Below are positions 57,792 through 64,000 of a stretch of DNA of 64,000 nucleotides, one piece after another. Numbering within the stretch: the first letter of the stretch is position 1; each line of letters begins with the position of its first letter. The notes beneath the pieces are model-generated. The model was not told the origin of the DNA. It did not search any database and was given only the letters and a program-made list of their open reading frames with translations. Source of the stretch: Gordonia pseudamarae (GTDB taxonomy: Bacteria; Actinomycetota; Actinomycetes; Mycobacteriales; Mycobacteriaceae). The DNA is taken from assembly GCF_025273675.1 (NCBI RefSeq), contig NZ_CP045809.1:4774001-4838000 (forward strand), written 5' to 3'. The position numbers and the translations under genes are program-made.

Positions 57792-57863
57792 TTTTGTCGG
57801 CTCCGGTCCAAAAGTGAGCAGGTGAGTACGGTCGAAAAGTGAGCACCATCCAATGATTGGAGA

Positions 57864-59102
57864 GTGATCACTGTGGAGGACTGGGCGTTGATTCGTCAGT
57901 TACACCGGTCGGAGGGGTTGTCTCAAGCCGCGATCGCCCGGCAGTTGGGGTTGTCCCGCAATACGGTGGCCAAGGCGGTGCGCTCTGATGCGCCGCTGCG
58001 CTACGAGCGTCCGCGTCCGCGGTCGTCGGGGTGGGCACAGATCGAGCCTGCTGTTCGCGAACTGTTGACTCGGTTTCCGACGATGCCGGCCACGGTGATC
58101 GCCGAACGGGTCGGCTGGTCCGGTGGCCGGTCGTGGTTCGCCGAGAATGTGGCACGTATCCGCCCCGAGTATGCGCCCGCGGATCCGTGTGACCGTCTGG
58201 TCCATCGTCCGGGTGAGCAGGTGCAATGCGATTTGTGGTTCCCGGGCCAGTTGGTGCCCGACCAGGCTGGAGTGTTGCGGTCATTTCCGGTGTTGGTGAT
58301 GGGGTCAAGTCCCGCGTAGTGGTGTAGCTGATTGTGGTCCTTCGTAGGTGGTCAGACAGGTAGTTGGATCAGCGGGTCGGTGTTCACCTCCGGCATGTGG
58401 TGGGCACTCGGCGAACAGATCGGTGCTGTTCCTCGTACATTGTTGTGGGACAACGAATCAGGTATCGGCCAACGCCGCAAATTGGCAGCCGGTGTGGCCG
58501 GATTCTGTGGCACGCTAGGTACCAGGATGATCCAGGCCCGTCCGTATGATCCGGAAACCAAAGGGGTGGTCGAACGAGCGAACGGCTATCTCGAGACATC
58601 GTTCCTGCCGGGACGGTCCTTCGCCTCTGCCACGGATTTCAATACCCAGATCCATGAGTGGCTGGCCGGAGCGAACACCAGAATTCACCGCACGACGAAG
58701 AAGAAGCCGGTCGAGGAGTTGTTGATCGACCGCAAATCGATGGCGCCGCTGCCGCCTATTGCGCCGGGTACCGGAACATCGGTCACCACCCGGTTGGGTC
58801 GGGACTACTACGTGGCGGTCGCCGGGTCGACCTACTCAGTCAATCCAGAGGTGATCGGGCGGATGATCACTGTGACCGCTGACCTGGACCGGGTTGTGGC
58901 CCACTGCGGTCAGCGGAAGGTTGCCGAGCACCAAAGATATTGGGGACCAGACGGTTTGACCACCGATCCTGATCACGTGACAGTGGCCAAAGCTCAACGC
59001 GAGCACTACAACTCGCGGCCACCAACCTCTGGTGACGTGCAGGTTCAGGTCGCCGATCTCAGTGTCTACGATCGTGTTTTCGGGACTGGGGAGGTTGCCT
59101 GA
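57864..59102 (+). pseudogene. istA: istA transposase interrupted by an IS256 end fragment
   Basis: The N-terminal part (LIRQLHRSEGLSQAAIARQL, then GLSRNTVAKAVRSD HTH; CDLWFPGQLVPDQAGVLRSF) stops at 58319. A 93-bp piece identical to the end of the downstream IS256 element occupies 58302-58394. The C-terminal part continues from 58395: MWWALGEQIGAVPRTLLWDN, ARPYDPETKGVVERANGYLE. About 25 codons of the catalytic core are replaced, so the transposase is dead. Confidence 0.85.
58302..58394 (+). repeat. 93-bp IS256 end fragment, copy inside istA
   Basis: Identical over 93 bases to 62079-62171, the terminus plus the last codons of the IS256-family transposase. It is a footprint of an IS256 insertion into the IS21 element that was mostly lost. 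Confidence 0.95.
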
Positions 59103-59914
59103 TGCCGACCACACGCCCGAGCGCACCCTCTGATGCTGACAAGTTGATCGCTCACCAGTCCCGGCTTCTCAAAGCGCCGAGGATCGCTCAGAACTATTCC
59201 CGGATCGCTGAGCAAGCTCGCGCCGCGGACTGGTCGTTGGAGGACTATCTGGCCGCAGTGCTGGCGGTGGAATCGAATGCTCGCGCCGAGTCCGGTGCCC
59301 GTTTGCGTATTCGAGGCGCCGGGTTCCCGTCGATCAAGACGATCACCGACTTCGACTTCACCGCCCAGCCCGCAGTCGACCGTGCACAGATAGCCCGGCT
59401 CGAAGCCGGTGGCTGGCTCGCCGAAGCCCACAACATCGTTCTGCTCGGACCGCCCGGTACCGGCAAAACCCATCTCGCGACGGCGCTGGCCGTCGCTGCC
59501 GCCCATACCGGCTATCGTGTCGGGTTTGCCTCGGCAACAGCGTGGATCACCCGGCTGGCCGAGGCCCACCGACTCGGGCGACTCGACACAGAACTCAAGA
59601 GGATCAGCCGGATCGGACTGATCGTGATCGACGAAGTCGGCTACATCCCTTTCGATGCCGAAGCTGCCAACCTGTTCTTCCAACTCGTCTCCAGCCGATA
59701 CGAGAAGTCGTCGATCATTCTGACCTCCAACCTGCCGTTCTCCCGGTGGGGAGAAGTGTTCGGTGAAGCCACCATCGCCTCGGCCATGATCGATCGGATC
59801 GTTCACCACGCCGACGTCATCGCCCTCAAAGGCACCAGCTACCGCATCAAACACACCGCAATCGAGTCACTGCCTTCCGTCGACGCCGACCGTCAGGCAA
59901 ACTCGAACCCGTAA
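59102..59914 (+). CDS. istB: IstB-type transposition ATPase of IS21
   Basis: 270 residues. This AAA+ helper has Walker A LLGPPGTGKTHLATAL near 120, Walker B LIVIDEVGYIPF near 178, and the sensor SIILTSNLPFSRWGEVF. The start ATG overlaps the istA stop by one base (TGATG). It is intact, although its partner istA is broken. Confidence 0.95.
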   Translation: MPTTRPSAPSDADKLIAHQSRLLKAPRIAQNYSRIAEQARAADWSLEDYLAAVLAVESNARAESGARLRIRGAGFPSIKTITDFDFTAQPAVDRAQIARLEAGGWLAEAHNIVLLGPPGTGKTHLATALAVAAAHTGYRVGFASATAWITRLAEAHRLGRLDTELKRISRIGLIVIDEVGYIPFDAEAANLFFQLVSSRYEKSSIILTSNLPFSRWGEVFGEATIASAMIDRIVHHADVIALKGTSYRIKHTAIESLPSVDADRQANSNP

Positions 59915-59967
59915 CCTGCTCACTTTTCGACCGGACACAGCAGCGCACTTTTCGACCGGAGCTGACA

Positions 59968-60847
59968 ATCATCCCCGCTCGCGCGGGGAGCACACCTTGT
60001 TGGCGCGCTTGATCTCATCGACTGACGGATCATCCCCGCTCGCGCGGGGAGCACCGCTCGGCAGTGTGGGACTACACCGGTCCCGACGGATCATCCCCGC
60101 TCGCGCGGGGAGCACTTGAATGACGCGGCCCTGTGCGCGCTTGAAGCGGGATCATCCCCGCTCGCGCGGGGAGCACAGGGAGTCCGGGGGCGGTCCAACT
60201 TCGGCTAGGGGATCATCCCCGCTCGCGCGGGGAGCACTCAGTCACCGTTGAATCTACGGACCGTTTCACAGGATCATCCCCGCTCGCGCGGGGAGCACCC
60301 ATGGGAACACGGTCGATGAGTCGAACTTCCGGGATCATCCCCGCTCGCGCGGGGAGCACGACGTAGTGGGCGACGGAACCTAGCTAGACAAGGGATCATC
60401 CCCGCTCGCGCGGGGAGCACAACCCTGCCGGTTCGAGCTGCATTTCGGAAATCGGATCATCCCCGCTCGCGCGGGGAGCACAGGGATATGGTCTCTATCC
60501 ACCCCGACCACGCCGGATCATCCCCGCTCGCGCGGGGAGCACTTGCATGACGCCGTCTTGTGCGTGCTTGGCGCGGGATCATCCCCGCTCACGCGGGGAG
60601 CACATGCCGGCACCGGAGGGTATCGACGTTGACGACGGATCATCCCCGCTCGCGCGGGGAGCACGCCTATACTTTCAATCCCGTACTCGGTATACACGGA
60701 TCATCCCCGCTCGCGCGGGGAGCACTATCCACACGGCGATGGTGGTGATGCCGAAGCAGGATCATCCCCGCTCGCGCGGGGAGCACGCGGCACTGCCGAT
60801 CATTCGGGTCGTGCACGTAGGATCATCCCCGCTCGCGCGGGGAGCAC
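59968..60847 (-). CRISPR. CRISPR block B: 15 repeats, type I-E
   Basis: Repeats start at 59968 (first two bases missing at the IS21 junction), 60027, 60088, 60149, 60210, 60271, 60332, 60393, 60454, 60515, 60576 (stem base G to A), 60637, 60698, 60759 and 60820. All spacers are 33 nt. Spacers at 60116-60148 and 60543-60575 agree at 26 of 33 positions. Confidence 0.97.
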
Positions 60848-61021
60848 CAGATACACGGCGGTGTTACGTTGGACGACGTGGCGTACGTGACGATCTCCTC
60901 CCACGTCTCGGCCGAAGACGCTCAACGAATCATCGCCAAGCTCGGCGAGGCGGGCGTCGGCGCGGTGCATGGAGACGACACCGCCGAGCGCGCCGGACTC
61001 GGCCTCAACGGCGGTGCGTGA
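60848..61021 (+). CDS. 3' fragment of a small phage-like gene (in giant spacer)
   Basis: The frame is open from the repeat edge: QIHGGVTLDDVAYVTISSHV, SAEDAQRIIAKLGEAG and a short tail ending in TGA at 61021. A GTG at 60878 could start a 47-residue product. The stop overlaps the next ATG (TGATG), as in tightly packed phage genomes. The family is not recognised. Confidence 0.45.
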   Translation, partial: QIHGGVTLDDVAYVTISSHVSAEDAQRIIAKLGEAGVGAVHGDDTAERAGLGLNGGA

Positions 61022-61266
61022 TGGTCGAGTATCCCTACGCCGACGACATTCCCGAGATGACCGTCAAGGCTACGCACGTATTCGGGTCCGATGACACTCC
61101 GGCCGCACAGTTTGCGCCAGGGGTCTTTGTCGATGCGAATGGTGTCACATGGCCGTGGTGGCGCTTTGAGTTCCGACCACAGCCCAGTGACCTCGTCATC
61201 ACGGTGCCGCGTGATGAAATATGGAGCGTCTGGCACGTCCTCGGTCCTGCGATGCCGGGCGATTGA
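61021..61266 (+). CDS. Small phage-like protein gene (in giant spacer)
   Basis: 81 residues, complete. MVEYPYADDIPEMTVKATHV, then FAPGVFVDANGVTWPWWRFE and VPRDEIWSVWHVLGPAMPGD: acidic, Trp-rich, like many small actinophage proteins of unknown function. The third frame begins 1 nt after its stop (GTG 61268, MDGSNLDDDAKTRRL) and is cut off by the repeat. Confidence 0.55.
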   Translation: MVEYPYADDIPEMTVKATHVFGSDDTPAAQFAPGVFVDANGVTWPWWRFEFRPQPSDLVITVPRDEIWSVWHVLGPAMPGD

Positions 61267-61314
61267 CGTGGACGGCTCGAATCTTGACGACGACGCGAAG
61301 ACACGCCGCCTCAA

Positions 61315-62074
61315 GGATCATCCCCGCTCGCGCGGGGAGCACTTGTGACTGTTTTCGGCGTTGCTTTACGGAACGGGATCATCCCCGCTCGCGCGGGGAG
61401 CACGCGGATTCCGCACCCGAGTTCGAGGGTGAGGACGGATCATCCCCGCTCGCGCGGGGAGCACCTCTACACGTCGGCCACCGGCAGCGGTGTCGACGGA
61501 TCATCCCCGCTCGCGCGGGGAGCACGCGTCCATATCGGGAGCGAATGCCACGGTCAGGGGATCATCCCCGCTCGCGCGGGGAGCACTCACGGATTGCGGC
61601 ACGGGCATCGTCAAGCGTGGGATCATCCCCGCTCGCGCGGGGAGCACACTGCTGTGGCGCAATTCCGCGCGGCCGTAACGGGATCATCCCCGCTCGCGCG
61701 GGGAGCACGCCGGTCAACTCAAACTTGTTGCCACTCATCACGGATCATCCCCGCTCGCGCGGGGAGCACTCCATCATGTTGTTGAGCATTTCAATGGTTG
61801 AGGGATCATCCCCGCTCGCGCGGGGAGCACCTGCCCGCTTCGGCGCTGTGGGCAGGTGAGTTGGGATCATCCCCGCTCGCGCGGGGAGCACGACGGGCTG
61901 TCCGTATTCGGGTACCAGGGCTCGGGATCATCCCCGCTCGCGCGGGGAGCACTCCATGCCCGACGGGCACTACAGCAAACGCATGGGATCATCCCCGCTC
62001 GCGCGGGGAGCACAACGCCGCGAACGGCTGAACATGCGGATCATTGGGATCATCCCCGCTCGCGCGGGGAGCAC
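61315..62074 (-). CRISPR. CRISPR block C: 13 repeats, type I-E
   Basis: Perfect 28-nt repeats at 61-nt intervals starting 61315, 61376, 61437, 61498, 61559, 61620, 61681, 61742, 61803, 61864, 61925, 61986 and 62047. All spacers are 33 nt except the one after the last repeat, which is split by the IS256 element. Confidence 0.97.
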
Positions 62075-62078
62075 GCGT

Positions 62079-62171
62079 GGGTCAAGTCCCGCGTAGTGGT
62101 GTAGCTGATTGTGGTCCTTCGTAGGTGGTCAGACAGGTAGTTGGATCAGCGGGTCGGTGTTCACCTCCGGC
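62079..62171 (-). repeat. 93-bp terminal segment of the IS256 element, partner of the istA fragment
   Basis: Identical to 58302-58394. It includes the last codons of the transposase (NTDPLIQLPV) and the 3' terminus. Confidence 0.95.
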
Positions 62172-63379
62172 GTGTGGTCGGTGTCGGTGACGGTCAGCCG
62201 GCAGCGGCTGAGCACTTCGAGGCCGAGGTAGCGGCGGCCTTCGGCCCATTCGTCGGTCTGCTCGGCGAGCACTGCGCCAATGAGACGGACGATGGCATCG
62301 CGGTTCGGGAAGATGCCTACGACGTCGGTGCGGCGCCGGATCTCGCGGTTGAGTCGTTCTGTGGGGTTGTTGGACCAGATCTGGCGCCACACGTCATCAG
62401 GAAACGCGGCGAATGCCAGCAGGTCTTCACGGGCGTCACCGAGGTGTTCGGCCACTTCGGGTAGGCGGTCTTCGGTGTATTCGAGCAGCCGGTCGAACTG
62501 GGCGTTCACCGCACCAGCAGTGGGTTGGTCATAGACGCTGTGCAGCATGGCCTTGACCGCTGGCCACATCGACTTCGGACACACCGCCATCAGATTCGCC
62601 GCGTAATGGGTGCGGCAGCGTTGCCAGGCAGCTCCGGGCAGGTTCGCCGCGATCGCCTCGACCAACCCGGCATGGGCATCAGAAGTCACCAGGCGGACCC
62701 CGCCCAGGCCGCGGGCGACCAGGTCAGCGAAGAAGGTGTTCCACGAGGCTGTGGTTTCGCTGGTGGCGACCTGCATGCCAAGCACTTCACGGTGCCCGTC
62801 ACCATTGACTCCGGTGGCCAGCAGAACGACGGCTTTGACGACCTGCTTGTTCTCCCGGACCTTGATCGTCAGCGCATCCGCGGTGACGAACGTGAACGGG
62901 CCGGCCTCGTCCAGTCGGCGATGACGGAACGCTGCGACTTGTTCGTCGAGGTCTTCGGCCATGCGCGAGACCTGCGACTTCGACAACGAATCGATGCCCA
63001 AAGTCTTGACCAGCTTGTCCATCCGGCGGGTCGAGACCCCGGCCAGGTAGCAGTCGGCCACGACGGTGATCAGCGCCGACTCGGCGCGCTTGCGGCGTTC
63101 GAGCAACCACTCGGGAAAATAGGTGCCAGAGCGCAGCTTCGGCACGGCGACGTCGATCGTGCCCACACGGGTATCGAGAGGCCGGTGCCGGTATCCGTTC
63201 CGGTGATTGATGCGGTCTTCGGACCGGCGGCCCCACTCGGCGCCGCACACAGCGTCGGCATCGGCGGAGAGCAGTGCGTTGATCATCGTCTGCAGCAGCT
63301 CACGCATCAGATCGGGCGAGGCCTCAGCCAGGGCTTGGCCAAGCAAGCCAGCAGGGTCGACAATGTGGGGTGCGGTCAT
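62129..63379 (-). CDS. IS256-family (Mutator-type) transposase
   Basis: 416 residues, intact. The family's features are present: the N-terminal NHRNGYRHRPLDTRVGTIDV, the first catalytic Asp in TFVTADALTIKV, the second in RLVTSDAHAGL, the C/H motif in WQRCRTHYAANL, and the Glu in NNPTERLNREIRRR. It is probably functional. Confidence 0.95.
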   Translation of the reverse strand: MTAPHIVDPAGLLGQALAEASPDLMRELLQTMINALLSADADAVCGAEWGRRSEDRINHRNGYRHRPLDTRVGTIDVAVPKLRSGTYFPEWLLERRKRAESALITVVADCYLAGVSTRRMDKLVKTLGIDSLSKSQVSRMAEDLDEQVAAFRHRRLDEAGPFTFVTADALTIKVRENKQVVKAVVLLATGVNGDGHREVLGMQVATSETTASWNTFFADLVARGLGGVRLVTSDAHAGLVEAIAANLPGAAWQRCRTHYAANLMAVCPKSMWPAVKAMLHSVYDQPTAGAVNAQFDRLLEYTEDRLPEVAEHLGDAREDLLAFAAFPDDVWRQIWSNNPTERLNREIRRRTDVVGIFPNRDAIVRLIGAVLAEQTDEWAEGRRYLGLEVLSRCRLTVTDTDHTPEVNTDPLIQLPV

Positions 63380-63539
63380 CGTGATGACTCCGTTCGAGGA
63401 TTCTGTGGAAGGTTGACTCGAAGGATCACACGGTGACCGCTTCCCTGCCCGACAGCTACACGCTGTCAGTTACGGTCCTGGTCACCGAGTTACACCACTC
63501 TATGGGGCACTACTGTGTCGGACGGCGCACCTGCCGCTG

Positions 63540-64000
63540 GGATCATCCCCGCTCGCGCGGGGAGCACTCTCGTCGGCTGTCGCGACACTGCCGCTCGGTG
63601 GGATCATCCCCGCTCGCGCGGGGAGCACGTAGTGATCTCCTCAACATGGGTGTCATACCACGGATCATCCCCGCTCGCGCGGGGAGCACTCCGCGCTTAC
63701 GCCTTGCGGCCGGGGCTACCGAGGATCATCCCCGCTCGCGCGGGGAGCACGCCGAGGCTGTAGTCCTGGGTTCCGGGCACGCCGGATCATCCCCGCTCGC
63801 GCGGGGAGCACTCTGTGCGTCCATGATGTCCTCCTTGCTGGTTGGGATCATCCCCGCTCGCGCGGGGAGCACCTTATCGCAATGATCACCATGGATACGT
63901 GGATGGGATCATCCCCGCTCGCGCGGGGAGCACGGTGATGCCCTCGGCCAACCACTCGGATTCCACGGATCATCCCCGCTCGCGCGGGGAGCACCCCATA
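63540..64000 (-). CRISPR. CRISPR block D: 8 repeats, continues past the window edge
   Basis: Perfect repeats start at 63540, 63601, 63662, 63723, 63784, 63845, 63906 and 63967, with 33-nt spacers. The last repeat ends at 63994 and a new spacer begins. With the inferred right-to-left transcription, the leader and the cas genes should lie to the right, outside the window. Confidence 0.97.

Larger units (their letters stand above)
57795..59967 (+). mobile_element. IS21-family element inside the CRISPR array (2173 bp)
   Basis: It begins TGTCGGCTCCGGTCCAAAAG and ends CGACCGGAGCTGACA, imperfect inverted repeats, with extra internal copies of the AAAAGTGAGCA block at both ends as is usual for IS21. 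It carries istA (broken) and istB (intact). Only three bases (TTT) separate it from repeat 10, and repeat 11 follows without its first two bases. No target duplication is visible, so a deletion or recombination accompanied or followed insertion. Confidence 0.9.
60848..61314 (+). other. 467-nt 'giant spacer' of phage-like coding DNA within the array
   Basis: Bounded on both sides by perfect repeats, but 14 times the normal spacer length. It holds three close-packed plus-strand reading frames: the 3' part of one gene, one complete gene, and the first codons of a third. There are no terminal inverted repeats, no transposase, and no internal repeat. It looks like a fragment lifted from a phage or plasmid. 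Confidence 0.9.
62079..63513 (-). mobile_element. IS256-family element inside a CRISPR spacer
   Basis: The left end GTCAAGTCCCGCGTAGTGGTG and right end CACCACTCTATGGGGCAC are imperfect inverted repeats sharing AGTGGTGTA. The boundary is uncertain by a few bases. The spacer bases on the two sides (about 6 plus 27) add up to 33, so the insertion appears to lie in one spacer without a clear target duplication. The transposase is intact. Confidence 0.85.

Noticed and set aside
58332..59102. A separate gene beginning at 58332 in the IS21 element
   Set aside because: Its first codons come from the IS256 fragment. The sequence is the C-terminal part of the broken istA, not an independent gene.
60547..61266. 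Long plus-strand frames across the CRISPR array rich in DHPRSRGEH, GSSPLARGA and IIPARAGST
   Set aside because: These are translations of the repeat in three frames. They are a well-known source of false proteins and have no start sites or coding context.
62079..63513. A clear 8-9 bp target duplication for the IS256 element
   Set aside because: The flanks at the two ends do not match. The two spacer pieces add up to about one normal spacer length instead.

Overview
The window is high-GC actinobacterial chromosome, most likely Gordonia or a close relative in the Mycobacteriales. Evidence: a rubber oxygenase (Lcp) gene with a divergent TetR regulator, a mycobacterial-type 14-gene nuo operon preceded by an Rv3143-like receiver-domain gene, and a type I-E CRISPR repeat of the actinobacterial kind.

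Layout. (1) 1-18.8 kb is a defence island. A DISARM/BREX-like cassette runs helicase-DUF1998 (5' end outside the window), SNF2 helicase, N6-adenine methyltransferase. The methyltransferase frame is broken at a (GA)12 tract, and a second copy of its C-terminal specificity region follows. Next come a lone, AT-richer ParA ATPase and a coiled-coil protein. Then a tight cassette: HTH protein, SecB-like chaperone, stand-alone DarG C-terminal-like protein, McrB with a PUA/EVE-like N-terminus, and McrC. A convergent Uma2-type nuclease gene closes the island. (2) 18.8-22.6 kb: ddl (minus), a Phd/VapC-type toxin-antitoxin pair, murF, and the receiver-like gene. (3) 22.8-38.6 kb: nuoABCDEFGHIJKLMN, complex I, with mostly 4-nt stop/start overlaps. 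(4) 38.6-50.6 kb: ordinary chromosomal genes (beta-propeller protein, nitronate monooxygenase-like enzyme, tRNA-Ser(CGA), a tandem-repeat protein, tadA and its partner, tyrA, an MmpS-like protein, a Na+/H+ antiporter, a methyltransferase, a LysR gene divergent from a TDT transporter). Two copies of a roughly 70-bp palindromic element flank 38.6-40.4 kb. (5) 50.6-52.6 kb: lcp and lcpR around a shared control region. (6) 52.9-57.2 kb: an IS graveyard. IS1380, IS982 and IS3 elements have broken what looks like a toxin/immunity locus. (7) 57.2-64 kb: a type I-E CRISPR array, 46 repeats visible and continuing past the right edge. It is interrupted by an IS21 element, an IS256 element and a 467-nt phage-like 'giant spacer'. 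No cas genes are in the window.

The leading candidates for new biology are the slippage-prone methyltransferase with its tandem alternative specificity module, the SecB-like/DarG-like/McrBC cassette, and the 467-nt multi-gene insert inside the CRISPR array.
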